In this document: positions 17,627-26,702 of the stretch, piece by piece
How the letters are laid out: each line of letters starts with the position of its first letter
Numbering within the stretch: the stretch's first letter is position 1
Source: Tenericutes bacterium 4572_104
Lineage (GTDB): Bacteria; Bacillota_I; Bacilli_A; Izemoplasmatales; UBA5603
Assembly (NCBI GenBank): GCA_002084435.1
Contig: NBLG01000011.1
Location: 1-52,683 of the forward strand
Length of the DNA stretch: 52,683 bases
Reading direction: 5' to 3'
Notes under the pieces: model-generated
Told to the model about the DNA's origin: nothing
Seen by the model: only the letters and a program-made list of their open reading frames with translations
Databases searched by the model: none
Made by a program: the position numbers and the translations under genes

Positions 17627-19278
17627 AATAGGTCTTTAATAATGGAATGGTCAGGATCTATATAAATAGTTTTTTGATTTGTATAGCTAACAAAAGAGCC
17701 TAACATTCCGGGAATCTTTTTAATATATTTTATTTTAGTATAATCAACAGGGACTGAACTTGAATCTTTGCTTTTTGAATGAATTACTGCGAGATTAGCA
17801 GCTAGTCTTATCGTGGATTCATTTAAATCATTAGGACTACCTACAACAACATGAGAACCTGTTTGATTTTTTACATGGAACCACCAATATTCTTTTCTAG
17901 CGAACTTGTGAGTTAAATAATTATTTTGAATATTATTTTTACCAACAAAATACTTTATATTATTACTATCTACATAAATATCAAAATTAGGTTTTTTGGT
18001 TTTTTTCTCACTTTTTTTCTTTTTAGAAAGAAAACCATTTGTAATTAACTCATCTTGAATTTCATATAAATCATTTAAGGAATGCATATCTTGAATTTGT
18101 AAAATTAAATCATTAAAATATTCAATTTCTCTCTTTGTTATTCTAATTTGTTCATCAATATAATGTATTGCTTTTTTTAGTTTTTTGTATTTGGCATAAT
18201 ATTTATTAGCATTCTCAATTGGTGTCAATAATCTATTTAACTCTACTTCAATATCTTTGTTTAATTCATAGGAAAAACCCTGATAAATTTTATTACCCTT
18301 TTTGATTTTATATTGGTTTGAAATTAATATATCACCTTTAATGCGATAAATATCATTATCAAGTGCACGGTTATAATCTGAGGATAATTTTTCGAGTTTA
18401 TTTTTCTTTCTCTTATATTCGCGTTTTACAAAACTAAATAGATATTTATGTATTTGCTTAACACGTTCTAATGAAGAAGCTTTGTTGAAATAGAAATCTA
18501 GTAATTCTGATAAAGTAGAAAAATAAACTTGATTACTATCAAAAATATCAAAATAATAAAATTCTGTCTTATTTCCTAAAGAAATAGTTGGGTTAACTGG
18601 TTCTTTTTCAGTTTGTTTGTATAGTTCAAATAATTTTAGATGATTATAATTAGCCTTTTTTAACAAATATTTCGCAAATATTGGGGATAACCCCCTTATA
18701 TTTTGAATTATATCTATATAAGTTGTTTCTGACTGAAATAGTTTTTCTATTTCTTGATAATCATCTGGATTTAATTTATTATCTTGAGGTAATTTATAAA
18801 TTGAACCATTTATAATAGTTCTATCAATTGATTCAAACGGGGATATATGCTTATAGGCATTTAAAATAATTCTGTCACTATTTAATAAAATTAAATTAGT
18901 ATAACGGCTAAACATCTCCATAATTAAATAAATAGTAACCCTATCACCTATTTCATTAGTGGCGTTTAAAGTTATTTCTACAATTCTGTCATTTTGTAAT
19001 GTTTTAACCTCTTCTATATAACTCCCTTCTAAATGTTTTCTTAAAAACATACAAAAACCACCAGGAGTATAATCAGATGAATAGTTTTCTTTCGTTAGAT
19101 TAATTCTAGCTAGTGAAGTTGATAATGAGATATATAATTTTCTATTCTGATTATGACATCTAATATTAAACAAGAAATCAGTTTTTCCTAGTTGACTGAT
19201 TTTTTGAACTCTTCCTGAATAAAGAGAATTATGTAATTCTTTTGTTAAAAAATGAAGAAAACGTCCATCTACACTCAT
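17608..19278 (-). CDS. rqcH: Ribosome quality-control factor RqcH (Rqc2/NFACT family, FbpA-like)
   Basis: RqcH binds stalled 50S subunits carrying peptidyl-tRNA and directs C-terminal alanine tailing, marking the nascent chain for degradation. The 556-residue protein has an N-terminal NFACT-N domain starting S-V-D-G-R-F-L-H, helix-hairpin-helix and charged coiled-coil regions (~280-420), and a C-terminal NFACT-R domain with F-A-R-K-E-Y-W-W-F-H-V-K and S-H-V-V-V. Older annotations call the family fibronectin-binding protein; no signal peptide is present here, which fits a cytosolic role. It stands alone on the minus strand next to gmk, as in Bacillus. Confidence 0.92.
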   Translation of the reverse strand: MSVDGRFLHFLTKELHNSLYSGRVQKISQLGKTDFLFNIRCHNQNRKLYISLSTSLARINLTKENYSSDYTPGGFCMFLRKHLEGSYIEEVKTLQNDRIVEITLNATNEIGDRVTIYLIMEMFSRYTNLILLNSDRIILNAYKHISPFESIDRTIINGSIYKLPQDNKLNPDDYQEIEKLFQSETTYIDIIQNIRGLSPIFAKYLLKKANYNHLKLFELYKQTEKEPVNPTISLGNKTEFYYFDIFDSNQVYFSTLSELLDFYFNKASSLERVKQIHKYLFSFVKREYKRKKNKLEKLSSDYNRALDNDIYRIKGDILISNQYKIKKGNKIYQGFSYELNKDIEVELNRLLTPIENANKYYAKYKKLKKAIHYIDEQIRITKREIEYFNDLILQIQDMHSLNDLYEIQDELITNGFLSKKKKSEKKTKKPNFDIYVDSNNIKYFVGKNNIQNNYLTHKFARKEYWWFHVKNQTGSHVVVGSPNDLNESTIRLAANLAVIHSKSKDSSSVPVDYTKIKYIKKIPGMLGSFVSYTNQKTIYIDPDHSIIKDLLKKARQ

Positions 19279-19293
19279 ATTACCACCAAAATT

Positions 19294-19302
19294 ATTATAA
19301 CA
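19294..19302 (-). promoter_or_regulatory. Extended -10 promoter of rqcH
   Basis: On the minus strand TGT-TATAAT forms an extended -10 element about 20 bases before the start codon. No good -35 is seen. Confidence 0.45.
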
Positions 19303-19407
19303 TAGATTAAAAATAATTTACTATTTATTGTATTTGTGTTATCATATATCATAATAATTGATATATGTGTATAATGCTTAAATCTTTTTGTGATTGGGGG
19401 GATTTGC

Positions 19408-20031
19408 TTGAAACTTAATGATAAAGGATTATTAGTAATCATTAGTGGACCTAGTGGTGTAGGTAAGGGAACAATTAGAAAAGCATTATTTGAAATTCCA
19501 GATAATAATTTTTGTTATTCTGTATCAATGACAACTAGGAAGCCTCGAGAACATGAAGTTGATGGTCAAGATTATTTTTTCGTAACGAGAGAAGAATTTG
19601 AAAGACGCATTAAAGAAAATGGTTTCTTAGAATACGCTGAATTTGTTGGCGAATATTATGGAACCCCAATCGATTATATTGAAAAACAAATGGAAGCGGG
19701 AAAAGAAGTAATCGTAGAAATTGAAGTTCAAGGAGCCTTGCAAATTCAAGAAAAAAATTTAGACGCAGTATTTATCTTTATTGTTCCACCTTCAAAAAAA
19801 GCCTTAATTGAAAGGCTTAAAAATAGAGGAACAGATTCAAAAGAAGTAATTAAAAAACGCGTTGAAAAAGCTGAAAGAGAATATAAATTAGCATATAAAT
19901 ATGACTATATTGTAGTTAATGATGAAGTGTATAACGCAGCTGACCGTATTTATGCTATTATAAGAGCTGAACATGCTAAAACAGAAAGATCAATTCATAA
20001 ATATTATAAACTCATGGAGGGTAAACAATGA
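19408..20031 (+). CDS. gmk: Guanylate kinase
   Basis: Gmk phosphorylates GMP to GDP. The P-loop G-P-S-G-V-G-K-G-T is at residues 14-22. GMP-binding motifs follow: S-V-S-M-T-T-R-K-P-R, D-G-Q-D-Y-F-F and E-Y-A-E-F-V-G-E-Y-Y-G-T. I chose the TTG at 19408, 6 bases after a GGGGGGAT site, giving 207 residues and the usual short N-terminus. The ATT/TTG upstream would add residues not found in the family. A TATAAT at 19370-19375 is the likely -10. The stop overlaps the rpoZ start (ATGA), so the pair is translationally coupled. Confidence 0.95.
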   Translation: MKLNDKGLLVIISGPSGVGKGTIRKALFEIPDNNFCYSVSMTTRKPREHEVDGQDYFFVTREEFERRIKENGFLEYAEFVGEYYGTPIDYIEKQMEAGKEVIVEIEVQGALQIQEKNLDAVFIFIVPPSKKALIERLKNRGTDSKEVIKKRVEKAEREYKLAYKYDYIVVNDEVYNAADRIYAIIRAEHAKTERSIHKYYKLMEGKQ

Positions 20032-20366
20032 TAAAAGAAAAAGATTTAGAAAAACTTAAAGAGATGAAGGAAAAATTAAACTATCGTCCTGTACAAGAAA
20101 ATAGATTTGGAGACTATGCTTTTAGTGGAGAGTTAGAAGGAAAAACAATTAAGCAAGTTAAGAAAAATACTGAAGGTTTACGTTATCCTTCAATTGATGA
20201 TTTACTTCAAGTTGTAGATTCTAAATACAAACTAGCATATATAGCTGCAAAAAGAGCTAAGATTATTAAAAAAGATGGATACTCATCTGTAGAAAACAAA
20301 TGTGTAAAGCCGGTAGGTAAAGCTCTAGAAGAAATTCTCGAAAAGAAAGTTACAGCTAAATTTTAA
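20028..20366 (+). CDS. rpoZ: RNA polymerase omega subunit with ~50-residue N-terminal extension
   Basis: Omega helps assemble RNA polymerase by binding beta-prime. The C-terminal ~62 residues match RpoZ: L-R-Y-P-S-I-D-D-L-L near residue 51, V-D-S-K-Y-K-L-A-Y-I-A-A-K-R-A and K-P-V-G-K-A-L-E-E-I. The first ~50 residues are lysine/glutamate rich and are not part of usual omega proteins, which begin near the P-S-I-D block. No start codon exists close to that block, while the ATG at 20028 overlaps the gmk stop (ATGA) and has a GGAGGG site. The extension is therefore probably translated. Its function is unknown. Confidence 0.88.
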   Translation: MIKEKDLEKLKEMKEKLNYRPVQENRFGDYAFSGELEGKTIKQVKKNTEGLRYPSIDDLLQVVDSKYKLAYIAAKRAKIIKKDGYSSVENKCVKPVGKALEEILEKKVTAKF

Positions 20367-20390
20367 ACAGCTTCGGCTGTTTTTTATTTT
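20366..20390 (+). terminator. Terminator after rpoZ
   Basis: The stem AAACAGC/GCTGTTT with a stable TTCG loop is followed by Ts. Confidence 0.88.
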
Positions 20391-20456
20391 CACAAGTTTT
20401 CATAAAAAAACCTATAAATAATATGTTATAATAGAATTTAGTTTGGAGATGGTTTT

Positions 20457-23400
20457 TTGAATTATATAGATACCCTTTTAGAACGTATAAACTTAGAAGA
20501 TGAAATGATTAAAGAATATTGCAAAATTGATAATGTTGAAGTTGATGAAATATCAGAGACATGGGTATTTTATTTTCATTTTGAACGAACAATACCTATT
20601 TTGCATTATCGAAATTTTATTAATCATTTAAACAAAATTAAAGATATAATTCCAAGTGTAAAAGATGTTGATTATCACATCGTTTTTGATGCTGTCGACA
20701 AAGAAATGGTTCTTGAATATCTAACGCCTGGGTCAGACATTAATAATTTTACTCCTATCAGTTCAATTCCTCAAACAGAAATAGAACTAGAAGAATATAG
20801 AGTTAGCCATGGTGGAAAAGTTAATATTTCTGTACAAGGAATTTTAGTGAATGCTGAAATAATAGAAAATAAAAGCTATACAATGGCTAGATTAGTTGTG
20901 ACTGATGGAGAAGATTCTATTTTTTTAGTAAAGAAAAACATCAAAAATTCAGATATTGATTTTTATAAATCGATAGATAAAAATTATGGAATAAAAGCTA
21001 GGTGTTATGCACAGTTTGATGATTTTTATCAAGAGGTTATTTTAGTTCCGATTTCTATTGCAAAATCTAAAAAAACTATAAAAAGCGATACAAGAATAGA
21101 TGATGCTTCAGAGAAACGCGTGGAATTACATTTGCATACTAAAATGACAGCTATGGATGGAGTTAATGAAATAGGAGAATATCTTGATCGCGCTGTTGAG
21201 TGGGGGCACAAAGCAATTGGTGTATCAGATTTTGGCTCAGTACAGACATTTCCTGAATTATATAACAAAGCGAAAAACAGTCCTATTAAACCATTATATG
21301 GATTAGAAATGGTTTTTGTTAATGATGAATCTATAACTATTACAAAAGGAGAATCCACTGCATTATTATCAGAGGCAACTTATGTAGTTTTTGATATAGA
21401 GACAACTGGTTTATCAATTACCTATGATACTTTAATTGAAATAGCTGGTATTAAAGTTAAAAATGGAGCGATTTTAGGAAAGTTTTCCGAACTTATCAAC
21501 CCTAAAAAAGAAATTTCTAAATTTACTGAAAACCTAACTGGAATTACAAATCAAATGGTTCAAAATAAAAGGCTTTTAAAGGAAGTATTAATAGACTTTT
21601 ATGATTTTAGTAAGGATTGTATTTTAGTTGCTCATAACGCTGATTTTGATTTGGGCTTTTTAGAACATAATTATCGCAATTTTGGAATTACTAATAAGAT
21701 AAACCCTTCAATAGATACATTGATTTTAGCTAAGGTATTATTACCTAAAAAGAAAAGATTCTCTTTGGATAGATTATGTAAAGAATTTAAAGTTACACTT
21801 GATAACCATCATCGCGCAATTAATGATGCAGAGGCTACTACAGAAGTATTTTTACATTTGTTGAAAATGGTTAAAAATAAAGGGTTTAATAGATTTAGAG
21901 ATATGAATCTTATGATACCTAGAGATGAGGTATATAAATATCCATATCCTACAAATATAAATCTTTTAGTTAAGCAACAGGTAGGTTTAAAGAATTTATA
22001 TCGTTTATTATCAGATGGACTAACAATGTATTTTGAACGCGATGCTAAATTACTTAAATCACGTTTACAAAAGTTTAGAAAAGGATTATTAATATCTAGT
22101 GGTTCTTTTAATTCTTACTTCTTTGAAATAGCTAAAAATAAAACAAGAAAAGAATTAGTTGAAGCTGCGAGATTTTATGATTTTTTAGAAGTACAACCAC
22201 CTAGTCATTTTGTCTATTTAGAAGAAGAAAATCCTAATTGGAAAAACATGATTCAGGATGTTATAAGAAGAATAGTTGAAGTAGGGAAAGAATTAAATAT
22301 TTTAGTTGTAGCTTCAGCTGATGTTTATCACTTGGATTCACGTGATATGAAATACAGAGAAATTATGATTAATACCCCTGTTGTTGGTGGAGGGTTACAT
22401 TCTTTGTATCATAAAAAAAATAAACCTAATCAATATTTTATGACAACAGAAGAAATGTTAGCTGAATTTGATTTTTTAGGAAAAGAAACAGCATATGAAA
22501 TAGTGGTTAAAAATACTAATGTAATAGCTGATTTGGTTGAAGACATCACTATTATTCCTGATAAGTTATACGCTCCTACTGATGAGTTTTTAGCTGAAAA
22601 AGGAATACCATCAATTAAAAATAAAGTAGAAAAGATGGTAAATGAAAAGGTTAGAGAAATATATGGGGATCCATTGCCAGAAATAGTTAAAAAAAGAGTG
22701 GAAAGAGAATTAGGTAATATAATTAAACACCAATTTTCAACTATCTATTTTATTTCTCATCTCATGGTTAAAAAATCATTAAAAGATGGATATTTAGTTG
22801 GCTCAAGAGGCTCGGTTGGAAGTTCATTTGTGGCTACATTATTAAATATTACTGAAGTTAATCCTTTACCACCTCATTATGTTTGTCCAAAATGTCATTT
22901 TTCTGCCTTTAAGAAAACCAATGAAGAAAAAGCTATTTTAGGTGAAAATGATTTTGAAAAAAAATATTCACAAATTTTTGAAAATACAGACTGCGGTTGG
23001 GATTTACCAAAGGCTAAATGTCCAATTTGCGGAACTGAAATGACAAGAGATGGACATGATATTCCATTTGAAACATTTTTAGGATTTGAAGGAGATAAAA
23101 TACCTGATATTGATTTAAATTTTTCTGGCGAATATCAAAGTAAAATGCATGAATATATTAGAGAATTATTCGGCAAAAATCATGCTTTTAGAGCTGGAAC
23201 CATTGGAACTTCAGCTGCTAGAACATCATTTGTGATGGTTAGAGACTATTATGAAAAAATAAATGAAAAAAGAATAAAAAAAGGATTAGAACCAATTAAA
23301 ATAAGGCGCGCTGAAATGGAACGCCTTGCAAGAGGCATTGAAGGTGCTAAACGTTCAAGCGGACAACATCCAGGTGGAATTGTAGTAGTACCTAATACAA

Positions 23401-24620
23401 ATGAAATATATGATTTTACACCAGTTCAATATCCAGGTAATGCATCGGATAAAAGTTGGAAGACCACTCATTTTGATTACCATTCAATTGAAAAGAATTT
23501 ATTTAAACTAGATGTTTTAGGACATGACGACCCGACAATGATTCGTTATCTTATGGATTTAGTTCATAAAAATCAAGATGAATTTCCATTTAATGATGCT
23601 AAATCTATACCAGTAGATGATTCAAATGTATATAAACTTCTATCTAGTACGGAAATTATTGGTTTGACAAAAACGGATATTAATAGCGAAGTTGCTTCCT
23701 TTGGTATTCCTGAATTTGGGACTAATTTTGTTAGAGGAATGCTTACACAATCTCGTCCTAAATCTTTCGCAGAACTTGTTAAAATATCAGGATTATCTCA
23801 TGGAACTGATGTTTGGATTGGAAATAGTCAAACCCTAGTTGTTGGATCTAACAAATCTTTTGGTAAAGTTGATTTTAAAGATATCATAGGTTGTCGTGAT
23901 GATATCATGGTTGATTTAATTGATTATGGAATCGAGCCTACTAAAGCTTTTGAAATTATGGAGTTTGTCCGTAAAGGAAAAGCGTCTAAAAAGCCAGAAA
24001 AATGGGAAGAGTATGCAAATGTTATGAGACAAAATCATGTTCCCGAATGGTATATTTGGTCTTGTTCGAAAATTCAATACATGTTTCCAAAAGCACATGC
24101 CACAGCTTATGTATTAATGGCTATGAGAATTGCGTGGTTTAAATTATACAAACCTATCTATTTTTATTCAGCTTATTTTTCTAAACGCGCATCTATATTT
24201 GATGCAGAAGCTTTGTATAATAATTATGAAGGAATTAGTCGTAAAATTCATGAAATCAAAGAATTAGGCAATAACGCAAGCGACAGAGAACAAAATTTGC
24301 TTACAGTACTTGAGGTAGCTTTAGAAATGGTTCAACGTGGATTTAGTTTTAAACCGATTGATCTCTACCGTTCTGATGCGAGAAACTTTATAATAGATGA
24401 TGATAAAAAGTCTTTGATATTACCTTTTATAGTAGTAGATTCTTTAGGAATGAATGTGGCTGAAACAATTATCAAAGCTCGTAATCAAAAACCATTCATT
24501 TCAAAACAAGATGTTAAGAATAGAACTAAACTTAGTTCTACGCTGTTTACTCGTTTAGAAGAGTTAGGAACATTTAATGGAATGATAGAAAAAAATCAAA
24601 TGTCTTTATTTGATTTATAA
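20457..24620 (+). CDS. polC: DNA polymerase III PolC (Gram-positive replicative polymerase)
   Basis: PolC is the main replicative polymerase of low-GC Gram-positives. The 1387 residues show an N-terminal domain and OB fold. A PHP domain (V-E-L-H-L-H-T-K near 222) is interrupted by a DEDD 3'-5' exonuclease (F-D-I-E-T-T-G-L near 311, V-A-H-N-A-D-F-D, H-H-R-A-I-N-D-A). The palm follows, with a zinc cluster C-P-K-C...C-P-I-C and catalytic P-D-I-D-L-N-F near 882, then a helix-hairpin-helix tail. The PHP metal site looks degenerate: S-D-F-G replaces T-D-H-G, and D-V-Y replaces D-V-H. The TTG start follows GGAGATGG; an extended -10 (TGT-TATAAT, to 20432) lies upstream. Confidence 0.95.
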   Translation: MNYIDTLLERINLEDEMIKEYCKIDNVEVDEISETWVFYFHFERTIPILHYRNFINHLNKIKDIIPSVKDVDYHIVFDAVDKEMVLEYLTPGSDINNFTPISSIPQTEIELEEYRVSHGGKVNISVQGILVNAEIIENKSYTMARLVVTDGEDSIFLVKKNIKNSDIDFYKSIDKNYGIKARCYAQFDDFYQEVILVPISIAKSKKTIKSDTRIDDASEKRVELHLHTKMTAMDGVNEIGEYLDRAVEWGHKAIGVSDFGSVQTFPELYNKAKNSPIKPLYGLEMVFVNDESITITKGESTALLSEATYVVFDIETTGLSITYDTLIEIAGIKVKNGAILGKFSELINPKKEISKFTENLTGITNQMVQNKRLLKEVLIDFYDFSKDCILVAHNADFDLGFLEHNYRNFGITNKINPSIDTLILAKVLLPKKKRFSLDRLCKEFKVTLDNHHRAINDAEATTEVFLHLLKMVKNKGFNRFRDMNLMIPRDEVYKYPYPTNINLLVKQQVGLKNLYRLLSDGLTMYFERDAKLLKSRLQKFRKGLLISSGSFNSYFFEIAKNKTRKELVEAARFYDFLEVQPPSHFVYLEEENPNWKNMIQDVIRRIVEVGKELNILVVASADVYHLDSRDMKYREIMINTPVVGGGLHSLYHKKNKPNQYFMTTEEMLAEFDFLGKETAYEIVVKNTNVIADLVEDITIIPDKLYAPTDEFLAEKGIPSIKNKVEKMVNEKVREIYGDPLPEIVKKRVERELGNIIKHQFSTIYFISHLMVKKSLKDGYLVGSRGSVGSSFVATLLNITEVNPLPPHYVCPKCHFSAFKKTNEEKAILGENDFEKKYSQIFENTDCGWDLPKAKCPICGTEMTRDGHDIPFETFLGFEGDKIPDIDLNFSGEYQSKMHEYIRELFGKNHAFRAGTIGTSAARTSFVMVRDYYEKINEKRIKKGLEPIKIRRAEMERLARGIEGAKRSSGQHPGGIVVVPNTNEIYDFTPVQYPGNASDKSWKTTHFDYHSIEKNLFKLDVLGHDDPTMIRYLMDLVHKNQDEFPFNDAKSIPVDDSNVYKLLSSTEIIGLTKTDINSEVASFGIPEFGTNFVRGMLTQSRPKSFAELVKISGLSHGTDVWIGNSQTLVVGSNKSFGKVDFKDIIGCRDDIMVDLIDYGIEPTKAFEIMEFVRKGKASKKPEKWEEYANVMRQNHVPEWYIWSCSKIQYMFPKAHATAYVLMAMRIAWFKLYKPIYFYSAYFSKRASIFDAEALYNNYEGISRKIHEIKELGNNASDREQNLLTVLEVALEMVQRGFSFKPIDLYRSDARNFIIDDDKKSLILPFIVVDSLGMNVAETIIKARNQKPFISKQDVKNRTKLSSTLFTRLEELGTFNGMIEKNQMSLFDL

Positions 24621-24692
24621 AAAACTTCAATTTATCATAAAATCTTCAAAAAACTAATGTATAATATGTCTTACAGAAATAGGGGGTTACAT

Positions 24693-25388
24693 ATGAGAGT
24701 GTTTAGAAGTACAAATCCAGTATTTAGAAGTATTAGAGAAGATACATATTCTAGCGTAGAACCTGTAACTTATGCAAACGTAACATATAAAACAATGTTT
24801 TTAATCTTGTTAGTTACAATTAGTGCATTTGGTATAATTCAATATGGTCAAGTAAGTCTTGGAATGCTATTTGGAGCTATAATTGTTGGATTCATTTCTG
24901 TTATTATAGGAACGAGGTCAGTTCGTTTATCACCAATATTTTCATCCATCTATGCATTATCAGAAGGAGTTGTTCTTGGAGTAGTATCTAGTCTCTACGC
25001 TACAGTATATGAAGGTATTGTTCCTACAGCTTTATTGACTACATTTTTGGTATTATTATTAATGTTAGTATTGTATTCTACGAAAATTATTAAAGTGACA
25101 GAGAGATTTGCGTCTATATTAGTGATTTCTTTATTAGCTTTAATTATTATGTCAGTTATTAATATATTTATTGGATTTAGCAGTCAATTTTATTATACTA
25201 TCGTTGTGATAAGCGCTGCTTTGTCAGCTTTCTTCTTATTGCTTGATTTTAGAAATATAGAATACGCAGTAGAATCAGGCTTAGATCAAAAATATGGTTG
25301 GGTATTATCTTTAGGATTATTAGTAACCATTGTTTGGATTTATATTGAAATGTTGCGTTTACTTGCGATATTTGGTCGTAGAAACTGA
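24693..25388 (+). CDS. Bax inhibitor-1/YccA-family membrane protein
   Basis: This is a multi-pass inner-membrane protein of the BI-1/YccA family, whose bacterial members are linked to calcium leak or protease control; the exact role is unclear. The N-terminal N-P-V-F-R-S segment and seven hydrophobic helices are visible, including the family-like I-Y-A-L-S-E-G-V-V-L-G in the middle and a C-terminal D-F-R-N-I-E block. I chose the ATG at 24693 after AGGGGG, which gives 231 residues; upstream ATGs lack a binding site and lie over the likely -10 (TATAAT at 24660-24665). It is monocistronic between polC and pheS. Confidence 0.85.
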   Translation: MRVFRSTNPVFRSIREDTYSSVEPVTYANVTYKTMFLILLVTISAFGIIQYGQVSLGMLFGAIIVGFISVIIGTRSVRLSPIFSSIYALSEGVVLGVVSSLYATVYEGIVPTALLTTFLVLLLMLVLYSTKIIKVTERFASILVISLLALIIMSVINIFIGFSSQFYYTIVVISAALSAFFLLLDFRNIEYAVESGLDQKYGWVLSLGLLVTIVWIYIEMLRLLAIFGRRN

Positions 25389-25395
25389 TTCGCGC

Positions 25396-25423
25396 TTGCA
25401 ATATTTATAATTATTGTTATAAT
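25396..25423 (+). promoter_or_regulatory. Promoter of the pheST leader
   Basis: TTGCAA (25396-25401) and TATAAT (25418-25423) have a 16-bp spacer, just upstream of the T-box leader. Confidence 0.78.
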
Positions 25424-25429
25424 GTTTAT

Positions 25430-25652
25430 ATATTAATACGAAGACGAAAAAGTAGTAATTAGGTTTGGTTTTTATAAGAGAGAAATGCCTAGTGGTGCAA
25501 GCATTTTTAAAAACCGCTAATGAATTCATTTTCTAAGTGAGACTAATCATCTCCGCAATCCTGCGTTAAAGGGAATAAGAGCCAGATTTTTATCTGGAAC
25601 TAAGGTGGTACCACGGTTAAATATAAATCGTCCTTTGAGGGCGATTTTTTTT
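25430..25652 (+). promoter_or_regulatory. T-box riboswitch leader of pheST
   Basis: The T-box core AAGGTGGTACCACGG (25602-25616) is followed by a terminator hairpin. An A-G-T-A-G element near 25452 and a G-G-T-G element fit Stem I. A TTC triplet at 25525-25527 is a good phenylalanine specifier candidate. The leader should read uncharged tRNA-Phe. Confidence 0.9.
25624..25652 (+). terminator. T-box regulated terminator (pheST leader)
   Basis: The stem AAATCGTCCT/AGGGCGATTT is followed by a T-run, directly before the pheS ribosome-binding site. Confidence 0.85.
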
Positions 25653-25664
25653 GAGGAGGAAACG

Positions 25665-26699
25665 ATGGAACAGAAACTAAAAAGTTTAATTAAACAATTA
25701 GAGACCAAGTTAAAAGAAGTTAAAACCATCAATGATTTAAATCTATTAAAATCTGAATATTTAGGAAAAAAAAGTGTTTTTAATGATTTGATGAAAGCTT
25801 TAAAAAATGTTTCTAAAGAAGAAAAACCTAAGTTTGGTAAAATGATAAATGAGGCTAAACAAACTATAGCTAAAAATATAGAAGAAGCCAAACTTTCTTT
25901 AGAACAAAAAATGGTAGAACAAAAGATTGAATCTGAAACAATAGATGTTACATTACCAGGGAAGAAAATGAATATAGGATCTAAACATCTAATATCTCAG
26001 ATAATTGAAGAAGTTGAAGATATCTTTATTGGACTTGGATATACTGTTAAAGAAGGACCTGAAATTGAAACAGATTTATATAATTTTGAAATGCTAAATT
26101 TACCTAAAAATCATCCTGCAAGAGATATGCAAGATTCTTTATATATATCTGAGGAGAAGCTTTTAAGAACTCATACTTCTCCTGTTCAAGTTAGAAGTTT
26201 ATTAGAAAACAAAAATCAAGAACCTATGAAAATAATCTGTCCTGGGAAAGTATATAGAAAAGATGATGATGACCAAACACATTCACATCAATTCACACAA
26301 ATAGAAGCTTTAGTAGTTGATCACGATACAACTCTAGCTGATTTAAAGGGGACACTTTTGTTCGTTGCGAGAAAATTATTTGGTGAAGATAGAGAAATAC
26401 GCTTGCGTCCATCATTTTTCCCTTTTACGGAACCAAGCGTAGAAGTTGACGTAACCTGCTATAAATGTGGGGGAAAAGGATGTAGTATGTGTGGATACAC
26501 TGGCTGGATTGAAATACTAGGTGCAGGTATGGTAAACAATAATGTTTTAAAAAATGCCGGCTATGATCCGGATAAATTCCAAGGATTTGCGCTTGGAATG
26601 GGAGTTGAACGCATTGCAATCTTAAAATATGGACTAGATGATATACGCGCTTTTTACACTAATGATTTGCGCTTCAATCAACAATTTAGGGGGAAATAA
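25665..26699 (+). CDS. pheS: Phenylalanyl-tRNA synthetase alpha subunit
   Basis: PheS is the catalytic subunit of the (alpha-beta)2 enzyme. An N-terminal coiled coil (~1-90) binds tRNA-Phe. Class II motif 2 lies around T-H-T-S-P-V-Q-V-R near 169, and motif 3 is G-F-A-L-G-M-G-V-E-R-I-A near 318. A C-Y-K-C-G-G-K-G-C-S-M-C cysteine cluster is present, as in other Firmicutes PheS. I chose the ATG at 25665 after GAGGAGG, giving 344 residues; the longer frame from 25605 runs through the T-box and is not real. It is translated just before pheT (3-base gap). Confidence 0.96.
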   Translation: MEQKLKSLIKQLETKLKEVKTINDLNLLKSEYLGKKSVFNDLMKALKNVSKEEKPKFGKMINEAKQTIAKNIEEAKLSLEQKMVEQKIESETIDVTLPGKKMNIGSKHLISQIIEEVEDIFIGLGYTVKEGPEIETDLYNFEMLNLPKNHPARDMQDSLYISEEKLLRTHTSPVQVRSLLENKNQEPMKIICPGKVYRKDDDDQTHSHQFTQIEALVVDHDTTLADLKGTLLFVARKLFGEDREIRLRPSFFPFTEPSVEVDVTCYKCGGKGCSMCGYTGWIEILGAGMVNNNVLKNAGYDPDKFQGFALGMGVERIAILKYGLDDIRAFYTNDLRFNQQFRGK

Positions 26700-26702
26700 A
26701 CA

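Noticed and set aside
25605..25664. Longer pheS start upstream of 25665
   Set aside because: It would translate through the T-box and terminator; the ATG at 25665 has a strong GAGGAGG site and fits the family.
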